From Cryomorphaceae bacterium (lineage in GTDB: Bacteria; Bacteroidota; Bacteroidia; Flavobacteriales_D; SKUL01): a stretch of 61,740 nucleotides of DNA. Positions 34,634 to 43,336 of the stretch are shown here, piece after piece (the stretch's first letter is position 1; each line of letters begins with the position of its first letter). A model generated the notes under the pieces. It had not been told where the DNA came from, ran no database searches, and saw nothing but the letters and a program-made list of their open reading frames with translations. The DNA is taken from the NCBI GenBank assembly GCA_007695365.1, contig REDV01000066.1:1-61740 (forward strand), in the 5' to 3' direction. Both the position numbers and the translations under genes were made by a program.

Positions 34634-36055
34634 TTAAAACCCTCGCCCTGAAAGCTGCCTGATTTCTGCGTAGCGAGTTATTTGCTGCGCTTTTACTTCG
34701 AGCAATACGTTTTGGCCGGTGATCAATGAAGTTTCGCGAGCGTTTACAAGAAAAAGACTGCTTTCGCCCATGCTGAACAATTCACGCTCTCCTTCGAGCA
34801 AAGCCTGAAGGTAATTCACGTTTTGGTCAAAAAACTGCACCTGATCATTGAGGTTGCTTAATTCAACCAAACCGGCATTCACTCTGGCTTCAAGCTCAGC
34901 GCGGGTTTCGAGAAAGTCAAGATCCACGCGCTCCATATCTACACGGGCCATCCCTACTCTTCCCCGAGCATCGCGCACAAACAGCGGAAATCTTAGGGAA
35001 GCTCCCACGGTATAATTCTCCCGAAAAGTGAGCCTATCCTGAAAGAAATCTGTTTGGGGGTTTTCAAGTACGTTTTGCGACAAGAAATTGTACTTGAGTT
35101 GAATGGTAGGACGCAGGTACTCGGCTGCCAGGCGGCGGGTAATGTTGATATGATCGCGTTGTGCCCGAATCATGCGCAACCGCGGATGCTCCAACTGAAC
35201 CTGAAATTCATCCGGAGTCCATTCAGGCATCATTTTTTGGCTCCAATCAGGCCGCACCTCCGGCGACAGGAAGGCCATATTTCCATCTTCGGTCCAAAGG
35301 TAAATATTGGCAATTTGCACCGCACGAGCCCATTGTGTTTGGGCTTCGCGGAGGGCAAAATAGCGGTTGAGTACCTGGGTGTAGGCTTCAACAGTGTCGA
35401 TAGCCGGAAACTCACCCCACTTAAAACTTTGTCGTACAAACTCATAACGGTCATTGGCCAGTTTTACCGCTTCCTCGGCTACTTTTAACTTCTGATCTGT
35501 GAGCCACCAGTTAAAATACGCACGGGTGGCTTCGCCATACAGTTGGTTCAGCAAGTCATCTCTCTGGGCATCGCTTTGTTCCTGTGCTATTTGTGCCTGT
35601 CTGAATGCGGCACGGCGGTTATCCATCAACAATCCCGCGCCAAGATCTACAGAGAGACCTGCATGGAGCAGTCCTCCGGCTGGCATGTTAGCTTCGGGAT
35701 TCAGGAACTGCCCGTCTGTAGATTCATATCCGCCATGAAATTTCACTCCCATCCAGGTAGGAATCTCCACTCCTGCCTGGCGGTATTGGTAGTAAAACTT
35801 ATCGTCGAACTGTTTCGCACCAAAATCACCATAGATAAGAGGGTCAAAACCTCCCCTTGCAGAACGCAACTGCATATCTGCCCGCTCAACCACCAGTCCG
35901 GCGCTAATGGCCACAGGGTGATTCATCATTACAATTTGCAGATAATCGCTGTAAGGCAAAACACGGCCCGATGCTGTATCGTTGGCCGTTTGCTGCGTTT
36001 GGCCGGAAATGGATTGGGCCAACAGCAAGAGCAATATCAGGCAGATGTTTTTCAC
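34634..36055 (-). CDS. TolC-family outer membrane efflux protein
   Basis: The 473-residue protein starts with GTG 36055, giving a signal peptide (MKNICLILLLLLAQSISGQ) and a GTGA overlap with the gene upstream; a longer frame to 36145 is an extension into that gene. Two long alpha-helical, Gln/Glu/Leu-rich repeats with the TolC-like pattern are visible (RQAQIAQEQSDAQRDDLLNQ; NAGLVELSNLNDQVQF), flanking beta strands such as IQLKYNFLSQ and VGASLRFPLF. It should form the trimeric outer-membrane exit duct for the HlyD-like and ABC-like proteins encoded just upstream. Confidence 0.9.
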   Translation of the reverse strand: MKNICLILLLLLAQSISGQTQQTANDTASGRVLPYSDYLQIVMMNHPVAISAGLVVERADMQLRSARGGFDPLIYGDFGAKQFDDKFYYQYRQAGVEIPTWMGVKFHGGYESTDGQFLNPEANMPAGGLLHAGLSVDLGAGLLMDNRRAAFRQAQIAQEQSDAQRDDLLNQLYGEATRAYFNWWLTDQKLKVAEEAVKLANDRYEFVRQSFKWGEFPAIDTVEAYTQVLNRYFALREAQTQWARAVQIANIYLWTEDGNMAFLSPEVRPDWSQKMMPEWTPDEFQVQLEHPRLRMIRAQRDHINITRRLAAEYLRPTIQLKYNFLSQNVLENPQTDFFQDRLTFRENYTVGASLRFPLFVRDARGRVGMARVDMERVDLDFLETRAELEARVNAGLVELSNLNDQVQFFDQNVNYLQALLEGERELFSMGESSLFLVNARETSLITGQNVLLEVKAQQITRYAEIRQLSGRGF

Positions 36056-37422
36056 TTTGTAGAGCTCCCGGTATTTAGAGATACTTCTCTTGCCTCGTCC
36101 AGTTGACGGTAGTAATCGGGCGGGAAACCATTGAGCTGTCGCCAAATCTCATACCACAGCGGAACATCTTTCAACAGCAGAATGCCGTCGGCACCGGAGC
36201 CCACGCGCAACTCAAAAGGCCACTGGTAATCATCGGGGTCGGGCACCACCAGTACGCGGTACTTTCCGTTGGGTGAAATGAAGTTGTCTATGGCAAGAAT
36301 TTTTCCTCCAAATGTTCCGTTACTCAGACGCGGCCACCCGGAGAAAACGATGGCAGGCCAACCGTCAAAAATCACACGCACCTTGTTTCCGGGTCGCAAC
36401 AGGGGAAAATCAACGGGCGTTACGTACATTTCGGTGGCAAGGTCATAGCGCTCAGGCATGATGCTGACTATACGGGTACCAGCGGCAATGTTCTCACCCA
36501 AACCAACCGAAATAGCCTGTGTAACATAGCCGCTTTGGGGAGCGGTTACAAAATAATTATCCCGACGAACCATGATGTTGGATAGCTGGTTCTCCATTTT
36601 TGCAATATCGCCTTGTGCACCGAAGAATGAAGAGAGGGCAGCGTTCCGGTCAGAGCGTGCTTTGCTCAGTTTTTCATCAAACTCATTCTGCACCGCCTCC
36701 AATTCAATTCGTGCATTCTCCAACTCATTCTGGCTGCTTTCATAGCGGTTCTCAAGACTTACAAGTTTTGCCCTGGTTTCTTGTAGCGTGATTCGGCGCG
36801 TTTCGAGGTCTGTTAATGATTTGAGGCCTTTTTCAAACAGCTCTTCCATACGCTCCAGTCGTTGCTGCGCAATGGCGTAATCAATTTTTCCGGCTTCAAC
36901 GTCCATACTGTCTGCTTCTACCTGAAGCTCACTTTGCACGAAACGGTTTTGGGCCTGGTCCAGTTTGTTTCTAAGGCTTTTAGTAAGGGCCTCGATCTGG
37001 GCTTCGAGTGCCTCGGATTTTTCAAGATAATTCACGGCAGCGCCTTCTTTCGCACTAATCTGGCGCTGCGTACGGTCAATAATTTCCGGATCGAAAAAGG
37101 CATCCATTACTTCATCAATTCGAACAATGGTATCGCCCGCCATTACAAAGTCTCCTTCACGCACATACCATTTTGCAATTCGGCCCGGAATCCGGTTTTG
37201 CACGGAGTGTGGACGCTGGTCGGGGTAAAGCGTAGTAAGCTTACCGGCAACGCGCACGTTTTGCGTCCAGGGAACGAATGAAAATGCAATCATGCAAAGC
37301 AGGCTGATGGTGAGTATGCGAATTCGGCGAACAGGTTTACCGTCGTCCGACACCTTTTTTAAGCTCGCATACTCGTCCCAGTATTCCTTGCGCTCTACGC
37401 GGTTATCCGAGAGATTCAGCAT
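36052..37422 (-). CDS. HlyD-family membrane fusion protein
   Basis: The 456-residue protein starts at ATG 37422 (MLNLSDNRVERKEYWDEY), overlapping the ABC gene by 20 bases; an ATG at 37467 is possible. It has a cytosolic N-terminus, one membrane helix (ILTISLLCMIAFSFVPW), a biotinyl-lipoyl-like half-motif (GRIAKWYVREGDFVMAGDTI), a long coiled-coil hairpin (about 150-310) and a C-terminal beta-barrel (VGLGENIAAGTRIVSI, GNKVRVIFDGWPAIVF). It would bridge the inner-membrane transporter and TolC in the periplasm, as in type I secretion. Confidence 0.9.
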   Translation of the reverse strand: MLNLSDNRVERKEYWDEYASLKKVSDDGKPVRRIRILTISLLCMIAFSFVPWTQNVRVAGKLTTLYPDQRPHSVQNRIPGRIAKWYVREGDFVMAGDTIVRIDEVMDAFFDPEIIDRTQRQISAKEGAAVNYLEKSEALEAQIEALTKSLRNKLDQAQNRFVQSELQVEADSMDVEAGKIDYAIAQQRLERMEELFEKGLKSLTDLETRRITLQETRAKLVSLENRYESSQNELENARIELEAVQNEFDEKLSKARSDRNAALSSFFGAQGDIAKMENQLSNIMVRRDNYFVTAPQSGYVTQAISVGLGENIAAGTRIVSIMPERYDLATEMYVTPVDFPLLRPGNKVRVIFDGWPAIVFSGWPRLSNGTFGGKILAIDNFISPNGKYRVLVVPDPDDYQWPFELRVGSGADGILLLKDVPLWYEIWRQLNGFPPDYYRQLDEAREVSLNTGSSTK

Positions 37423-39121
37423 ACGGCGATTGTTTAAACTGTTCGTAATTCCCTTCAAATGCCACATTACCCCGAACCATAAAGATCACCTTATCTGCTC
37501 GCTTCATAAACTCATCATCTGAGGTAGCAGCAAGCACCGTGCAGGGATGCGAGAATACGTGATCATATAATTTTTTGCGTTCTTCCTTCTTGAGAAAATC
37601 CACTTCCAGATCGAGCAGCAACATACGTGGATTGCCCATGATTGAACGCGCAAGAATGATTTTTTTGGCCACTGTACCGGGAAGTTTAATGCCTCCTGGA
37701 AAAAGCTCGGTATCCAAACCATTGGGCAACAGCGTTACCCTGTCGTCGAGTCCAAGGTGCGAAATGGCTTCTAGAATCTGGTCGTCCGAAATGTCAGGGT
37801 CGCCCATGGTAAGGTTTTCACGAAGACTACCCTTGAAAATATGTTCCTGCCAAATATTATCTCCCACCTCACATCGCAATCTGTCGAGCCTCAATGTACT
37901 TAATGATAGACCATTATACGAAATAAGGCCTTCATAATCTTCATAAAAACCCATCAGTAGTTGCATCAGGGTGCTTTTACCGCTTCCCACAGTACCGAGG
38001 AGCACTACCTTCTGCCCAGACCCAACCCGCAATGATAAATGGTTAATCACAAGATCGCGTGTGGATGGATAGCGAAACCTGAGGTTTTCAATCACTATGC
38101 TCAATCCAAACTGATCGGCCGGAAAAACGGGGTATGTATTGTTTTCCTCCTCAAGCGGTAAATCGGTGAGTGCACCGAGCTTCTCAATAGATGTAAGGGT
38201 GTCATACACTGTTTCCAGCCCAACGATTATTTTTTCGATAGAATTCATTATCAGAATGATAATAATCTCTGCCGCAACAAACTGTCCAATACTTATTTCA
38301 TTCTGAATTAGAAGCAGACTACCTATGATCAACAGCGCCACCACCACAATCACCTTAAAGGCTACCATAGCCTTGTATTGCAAAATCAGAATATTGAAGT
38401 GCCGCACCCTAAAATCAAGATAGCCCATCACCAGTTTGTCTACTCTAATCAAAGGCAGCCTGGTGTTTCCGGCAAGCTTAAATGTACCCATGGTACGGGC
38501 AAGTTCTTCCAGCCAATGCGCTACCTGGTATTTATGGGTGGATTCATTGAGTGAGGTTTCTACACCCTGCGGACCTGTAAACTTGAAAATCAAATAAATC
38601 AACACTACAACCCCGAAAGAGAAAAACACAAAAACAGGGTGATAAATGGAAATCAGAATCAAACCGAAAATAATCTGCAATGCAGCCGTTGGATAGTCAA
38701 CCAGCAATTTGGATAACCCCTTTTGCAGCGTTACGGTGTCAAAAAACTGGTTCACCATTTCAGGCGCGTATCGGTTTTGAATGGCTCCCAGCTTTATTCG
38801 TGGAATGCGCACCGCAAGCTCAAAAGAGGATTTTGTAAAAATGCGCTGCTGAAGGCGCTCGGTCATTTTCATTTGGGCAATCTGTATGATTCCCGAAAGA
38901 ATCAAACCAACCATAACGATGATGATGAGTATAACCCACGAGGAGCTTACCCTGCCACCCATGATATAGTTAATGATGGCCTGAATACCCAGGGGCAATG
39001 TCAGAATAATGATACCATTAAGCATGGCATAGAACAAAATCAGGTAGATGATGCGGCTCTCCGTGATGAGCAAACGCTGCATCCGGATGAGAGCCCGCCT
39101 GGCCTTGTTTACCTGCTCCAT
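37403..39121 (-). CDS. ABC exporter-like protein with degenerate nucleotide-binding domain
   Basis: The 572-residue protein has an N-terminal six-helix ABC exporter membrane domain (about 20-315) and a C-terminal nucleotide-binding domain. Walker A is intact (GTVGSGKST, about 374-382) and a Q-loop Gln exists (NIWQEHIF). The signature LSGGQ is replaced by LPGTV (about 480), the catalytic Glu after Walker B is Leu (MLLLDLEVD, about 501), there is no SALD D-loop, and the switch His is Ser (AATSDDEF, about 534). ATP binding looks possible, hydrolysis doubtful. No C39 peptidase domain. It lies between tetR and hlyD with overlaps on both sides. Confidence 0.85.
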   Translation of the reverse strand: MEQVNKARRALIRMQRLLITESRIIYLILFYAMLNGIIILTLPLGIQAIINYIMGGRVSSSWVILIIIVMVGLILSGIIQIAQMKMTERLQQRIFTKSSFELAVRIPRIKLGAIQNRYAPEMVNQFFDTVTLQKGLSKLLVDYPTAALQIIFGLILISIYHPVFVFFSFGVVVLIYLIFKFTGPQGVETSLNESTHKYQVAHWLEELARTMGTFKLAGNTRLPLIRVDKLVMGYLDFRVRHFNILILQYKAMVAFKVIVVVALLIIGSLLLIQNEISIGQFVAAEIIIILIMNSIEKIIVGLETVYDTLTSIEKLGALTDLPLEEENNTYPVFPADQFGLSIVIENLRFRYPSTRDLVINHLSLRVGSGQKVVLLGTVGSGKSTLMQLLMGFYEDYEGLISYNGLSLSTLRLDRLRCEVGDNIWQEHIFKGSLRENLTMGDPDISDDQILEAISHLGLDDRVTLLPNGLDTELFPGGIKLPGTVAKKIILARSIMGNPRMLLLDLEVDFLKKEERKKLYDHVFSHPCTVLAATSDDEFMKRADKVIFMVRGNVAFEGNYEQFKQSPYAESLG

Positions 39122-39792
39122 GGCTTGATAGTGTTAAAAATCATATCAGTATAAAACTCAAACATGTTTCCCGGGTGAGCTTTCGCATCACTCAGAGAGG
39201 GTAAATGTGCATGAAAAAACCGTTGATCAAGATGAGATTGCAACAAAGTAGATGACAGTGTTCTTGGATAGGGATACCCGGGTGCAACCTCACTGATCAT
39301 TTCGCTGATTCGGCCGGCAACCTGCTTCAATCCAACAAAGAAACCTTCCTTGTTCTCGTCATCAACCTGCTTTGTAAGATAGGCCTTTGGAGATTCAGCA
39401 ACCACCACCCGCATGAGGAGATCTTCGTCAAAAACCTGGTTGATACTGATGCGAGAGGGAGCTGTGATAATGTTAATCGCACGCTTAAGGCGCTCTGCAG
39501 CATCGTTGATATTTACTGTGCCAAAAGCAAGTTGATACTCCAGCCACCCCCAATACCAGGACATGTAGTACAGTAATAGCTTGTGCTTATTCTCAAAGTA
39601 CCTGTATACAGCGCTTTCGGTAGTACCTATGCGCGCAGCAAGCTTTCTGAATGTGAATTGCTCAAGGCCCAATTCATCAATCATTAGAAGAGAGGTTGTA
39701 AGAATCTGCTCACCCAACTCGGAGCTCAGCGGATCCTTTACATATACTTTGGGGTGTACGGCAATCCTGACGTGGCTTAATTGATTTGGCAT
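39109..39792 (-). CDS. TetR/AcrR-family transcriptional regulator
   Basis: The 227-residue protein has a helix-turn-helix of the TetR type at about 45-75 (QFTFRKLAARIGTTESAVYRYFENK). A helical ligand-binding C-terminal domain follows. The last 13 bases overlap the ABC gene start, so the regulator is first in the operon tetR-ABC-HlyD-TolC and probably controls it, including itself. A -7 box (39825-39832) and an adjoining imperfect palindrome (39811-39825) fit autoregulation. Confidence 0.9.
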   Translation of the reverse strand: MPNQLSHVRIAVHPKVYVKDPLSSELGEQILTTSLLMIDELGLEQFTFRKLAARIGTTESAVYRYFENKHKLLLYYMSWYWGWLEYQLAFGTVNINDAAERLKRAINIITAPSRISINQVFDEDLLMRVVVAESPKAYLTKQVDDENKEGFFVGLKQVAGRISEMISEVAPGYPYPRTLSSTLLQSHLDQRFFHAHLPSLSDAKAHPGNMFEFYTDMIFNTIKPWSR

Positions 39793-39810
39793 ATGGTTAA
39801 TGCGCAGTTT

Positions 39811-39825
39811 GCGATTATTACTCGC
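39811..39825. promoter_or_regulatory. Candidate operator for the TetR regulator
   Basis: GCGATTATTACTCGC is an imperfect palindrome (GCGA...TCGC outer arms, TATTA core) placed at the expected transcription start, directly downstream of the tetR -7 box. Position suggests repression of the tetR operon. Confidence 0.4.
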
Positions 39826-39832
39826 AAAAGTA
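39825..39832 (-). promoter_or_regulatory. -7 box of the tetR-ABC-HlyD-TolC operon
   Basis: TACTTTTG on the minus strand, exact TAnnTTTG, 33 bases before the tetR ATG. Confidence 0.55.
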
Positions 39833-39919
39833 GAACATGTTTCGCGTTCCTCGAGTGTTTATCACATTTTAACATTTGAACAATCCCCGAATTTCCGCTT
39901 CTTATCCGACCGTGGTTTT

Positions 39920-39927
39920 TAAATTTG
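39920..39927 (+). promoter_or_regulatory. -7 box of the hemerythrin gene
   Basis: TAAATTTG is an exact consensus match ending nine bases before GTG 39936. It supports that start over the TTG at 39876, which would lie upstream of the promoter, and implies a very short leader. Confidence 0.55.
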
Positions 39928-39935
39928 TCAGTGTC

Positions 39936-40397
39936 GTGAAAAACAAACCTCTTAATCGCCATACCGCACTTCAACCTCTCAGCCGCGATCATCATCGGGG
40001 TCTTCTGCTGTGCTGGAAAATCAGAAAAGGTTTGCAGCATGGTGTTTCACCGGAGCGGATTAAGGCCTACGCTGATTGGTTTTGGGAACATCATCTTCAT
40101 CCTCATTTCAACGACGAGGAAACACTGGTATTCTCATTACTGCCGTCCTCTCACCCAATGATTCAGCAGGCCTTGAACGAACACCTGCACCTGAGGGAAC
40201 TGTTCGGCCTAACAACTGCCAACGCGTCCGTGCTGAACCACATAGCCGATGATCTGGAGCAGCACATTCGTTTTGAGGAACGCGTGCTTTTCCAGGAAAT
40301 TCAACGTGTAAGTTCCGAAGAAGAATTGGCAAGCCTTGAATTGCATGAAGATGAAAACGCCTCTTGCCCGGCCTGGAAAGATGAATTTTGGAAATAG
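39936..40397 (+). CDS. Hemerythrin-like domain protein
   Basis: The 153-residue protein starts with GTG 39936 (MKNKPLNRHTALQPLSRDHH). Iron-ligand histidines and acids appear in the hemerythrin order: LSRDHHRGLLL, HHLHPHFNDEETLVF, LNEHLHLRELF and LEQHIRFEERVLFQEI. The C-terminal tail is acidic (LHEDENASCPAWKDEF). Hemerythrin domains bind a di-iron centre for oxygen, nitric oxide or iron sensing and storage. The gene is divergent from the tetR operon and convergent with rluD. Confidence 0.85.
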   Translation: MKNKPLNRHTALQPLSRDHHRGLLLCWKIRKGLQHGVSPERIKAYADWFWEHHLHPHFNDEETLVFSLLPSSHPMIQQALNEHLHLRELFGLTTANASVLNHIADDLEQHIRFEERVLFQEIQRVSSEEELASLELHEDENASCPAWKDEFWK

Positions 40398-40406
40398 TGC
40401 GCGGTG

Positions 40407-41450
40407 CTATTCCTTTCGGGATGCCACGTAAAGCCGCCATTTTTCGAGCAGCTCCGTCATATCGGCCGGCAATTCAGAGTGAAACTCCATCCATTTTCCG
40501 GTTGCAGGGTGGGTGAGCCCGAGTGTGCGCGCGTGCAATGCCTGGCGTGGCAGAATCTGAAAACAGTTTTGAATAAACTGCTTGTACTTGGTAAAAGTGG
40601 TTCCCTTCAGAATTTTATCTCCACCGTATTCCATATCGCCAAACAGGGGGTGCCCGATGTGCTTGAAATGCACGCGAATCTGGTGCGTACGGCCTGTTTC
40701 CAGCCGACATTCAACAAGTGAAACATACCCAAAGCGCTCCAGGGTTTTGTAGTGGGTTATGGCGTGCCTCCCGTAGTCGCCATCGGGAAACACATCCATG
40801 ACTTTTCGGTTTTTGAGGCTCCGGCCAATGTGACCTTCGATGGTTCCTTCGTCGGGCAGATCACCCCATACCAATGCGTTATAGGTTCGTGCCGTGGTGC
40901 GGTTGTAAAACTGACCCGCTAAATGGGTTTGTGCATGTTCGGTTTTGGCAACGACCATTAACCCGGTGGTTAGTTTGTCGAGGCGGTGAACCAAGCCGGG
41001 TCGCGGACCGTGTTCACTGTTTCCACCGGGAAGATTGTCGAAATGGTAAATCAGGGCATTCACAAGGGTGCCTGTGTAGTTGCCATACCCGGGGTGCACC
41101 ACCATTCCAGCTTCCTTGTTTACTACCACCAGCTGATCGTCTTCATACACGATTTCAATGGGGATGTTCTCCGGGATGAGTTCCAGCACCCGCACGGGAT
41201 AGGGAAGCACGATGGAGATCTCATCGCCCGGCTTTACCTTGTAATTGGGTTTTACCGCACGCCCTCCCACCTGGATGTTGCCATTATGCGCAGCTACCTG
41301 AATCTTATTTCTGGACGTATTCGGAATACGATCCATCAGAAACTTGTCTATTCGCAGCGGTTCCTGACCTTTGTCGGCAAGGTAGCGATAATGTTCAAAG
41401 AGCTCCTGTTCGCCCTGAATATCCTCTTCTTCGTCCAGGTACTCGCTCAC
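40407..41450 (-). CDS. rluD: RluD-family 23S rRNA pseudouridine synthase
   Basis: The 347-residue enzyme begins with GTG 41450, overlapping the previous stop as GTGA. It has an N-terminal S4 RNA-binding domain (LRIDKFLMDRI...VGGRAVKPNYKVKPGD), then the synthase domain with the catalytic Asp in GLVHRLDKLTTGLMV and the later GRTHQIRVHFKHIGHPLFGD. It converts uridines of 23S rRNA (helix 69 in RluD). It is the third gene of a coupled set with a PASTA protein and a T9SS protein. Confidence 0.9.
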   Translation of the reverse strand: MSEYLDEEEDIQGEQELFEHYRYLADKGQEPLRIDKFLMDRIPNTSRNKIQVAAHNGNIQVGGRAVKPNYKVKPGDEISIVLPYPVRVLELIPENIPIEIVYEDDQLVVVNKEAGMVVHPGYGNYTGTLVNALIYHFDNLPGGNSEHGPRPGLVHRLDKLTTGLMVVAKTEHAQTHLAGQFYNRTTARTYNALVWGDLPDEGTIEGHIGRSLKNRKVMDVFPDGDYGRHAITHYKTLERFGYVSLVECRLETGRTHQIRVHFKHIGHPLFGDMEYGGDKILKGTTFTKYKQFIQNCFQILPRQALHARTLGLTHPATGKWMEFHSELPADMTELLEKWRLYVASRKE

Positions 41451-43336
41451 CTTTTCACGAATTTAAAGCTGCGCTGAACCCCTCCATCCTGTTCTGCAAG
41501 GCGCAGTACATACATGCCGGCAGGCAGGCGATTCGTATCAATGGCTGTTTGCCCTGTAATTGAGGAGCGCTGCACCAATTGTCCGGTGAGGTTGTACACC
41601 TCGGCAATGGCGGGTTTCAGGTAGCTTCCCGGGTCAACAAAAAGTACGTCAGAGGCGGGGTTGGGGAAAATTCGAGCATCTTCCCAAGGGGTAAGTTCAT
41701 CACTCAACGGCCCGATGTTGGAGCTTTGAAACACCGGACGCACCATCAAAGTACCCGGTGCGCTACTGGGTAACCACATTCCGTTTGGGTTGGAATAGTA
41801 GTAGAGATTTCCCTGGTTGTACGAGCTATTGTAATCCAGCCCGATTTTCAAGCCCTCGTCAATCGTTTGCACCGTTCCTGCAAAGAACGGGCCTTCTGGC
41901 AAGAACACCGGCTCAAGAAACCTGAAAAGACGCCATCCATACACCGTATCGGGCTCAAAGGTGACACCTTCCCACAAACCTTGTACAATTTCTTCACCGG
42001 GAGCACCGCTACCTGAGGCTTCCCATACAGTAGGGAAAAATGAGAAAAGACCTGGCTGTTCGTTAATGGCTTCAAACCAAATCATAAGGCCAATCAAGCT
42101 ATCTGGCATGGTGTTGACGTAGCGCATGGCAGTTCGGCTTCCTACAAGGGTAACTTCATACGCACGTTCAGGAGAGCCATCATCGTAGGCATAGTGGCTG
42201 TAAAAGACCTGCTGCATCTTTGTGCGGTTGTTCGTTTGGATAAAATCAGGCGATACACTGAAGGTGAGTTCCACGTCAAAAATGGCGTACACATCATCTA
42301 CCCCGGCATCATACACATAGTCCATGGGTGAACTGTTCACAGGCTCTGTAAGGGTCAGGAAGCTTTGCGGCCCGATGGGTGGCTCGTCAAGACTTATGTT
42401 CTCGGCCTGCAAATTGCCCTCGTGAAAAACGCGAATGGTTCTATTCTCTACCGTTCTGTTACCGGTCGCCGCACCTCCCGGAGGCTCATTATTACTGAAT
42501 ATCAACGACTCTACAGAACTAGCCATAAAAGATGCGGGATTCTGCACATAGTGCTTCCATGGCATGCTGGAGTATTCCTGAAGTAAGGTTCGGATGGGAT
42601 ATACAAATGCTACGTCATCAATCACCTCACCTTGCTCCCTGTTTCTATCGAGATGCACGTAATCTACATGCCAGTGATCGAGCGCTCCGAGCGGTGTAGC
42701 GTAATTGATAAAGCGAAACTGAAAACCGTCCATCAGGTACTTTTCCTGGGTGATGGGGAGGTAAACTTTCTCAAATGTGTCCATGTCCTCACCTCTGTTA
42801 GACCATACCCAAAACCACTGGTCGAAAAGCGGAGAGTAGAACTCCAGAAAAAGTGAGTCTTGGGGTTCAGGGCGCTCACCAAAACCCGCACCCTGAAAAA
42901 AGAAGCTCAACCAGATATCATCATCTGCGTCATAATCGAGATTAATGGGTGCAGATGTGAGCGTATCGCACGGCACACCCGCATTACCGGCATCCCAATC
43001 ATAGGGATAACCATATTCGTCGGCTCCGTCGAAAGTAACCACCCCGATAGTGGGCGGGTTGATGGCAAAAGTGTTGTTTCGATAGGTCTTTAAATCGAGC
43101 CAATGAATGGGCTGACCATCTTCATTGCCTGGAAATTTGTCCGTTGAGAAATCGTCAATAAACGGGAGTTCCAAAGACTGGCGGGCTCCCATATCGTTAC
43201 TGCGCCGAAGCCGCTCAGCGCGCTTTACCATTTCAGCTTCCTGCACACGGTTGTAGGTGAGATTTGAAATTACCTCTTGTTGCGCAACAACAGTGCTGGC
43301 AATCAACAAGAAAAATATCAGAGCCAGATTTTTCAT
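41447..43336 (-). CDS. Large secreted protein with T9SS sorting domain
   Basis: The 629-residue protein has a signal peptide (MKNLALIFFLLIASTVVAQ). A long beta-rich body follows with LPFIDDFSTDKFPG and repeated short acidic-aromatic motifs (DDIWLSFFFQGAGFGERP, QEYSSMPWKHY). A T9SS sorting domain begins about residue 555 (IFPNPASDVLFV, ending RSFKFVKR). This layout is common in Bacteroidota, with no enzyme motif seen. Both ends overlap neighbours by four bases (ATGA, GTGA). Its role next to a PASTA protein suggests surface or wall association, but this is inference. Confidence 0.85.
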   Translation of the reverse strand: MKNLALIFFLLIASTVVAQQEVISNLTYNRVQEAEMVKRAERLRRSNDMGARQSLELPFIDDFSTDKFPGNEDGQPIHWLDLKTYRNNTFAINPPTIGVVTFDGADEYGYPYDWDAGNAGVPCDTLTSAPINLDYDADDDIWLSFFFQGAGFGERPEPQDSLFLEFYSPLFDQWFWVWSNRGEDMDTFEKVYLPITQEKYLMDGFQFRFINYATPLGALDHWHVDYVHLDRNREQGEVIDDVAFVYPIRTLLQEYSSMPWKHYVQNPASFMASSVESLIFSNNEPPGGAATGNRTVENRTIRVFHEGNLQAENISLDEPPIGPQSFLTLTEPVNSSPMDYVYDAGVDDVYAIFDVELTFSVSPDFIQTNNRTKMQQVFYSHYAYDDGSPERAYEVTLVGSRTAMRYVNTMPDSLIGLMIWFEAINEQPGLFSFFPTVWEASGSGAPGEEIVQGLWEGVTFEPDTVYGWRLFRFLEPVFLPEGPFFAGTVQTIDEGLKIGLDYNSSYNQGNLYYYSNPNGMWLPSSAPGTLMVRPVFQSSNIGPLSDELTPWEDARIFPNPASDVLFVDPGSYLKPAIAEVYNLTGQLVQRSSITGQTAIDTNRLPAGMYVLRLAEQDGGVQRSFKFVKR

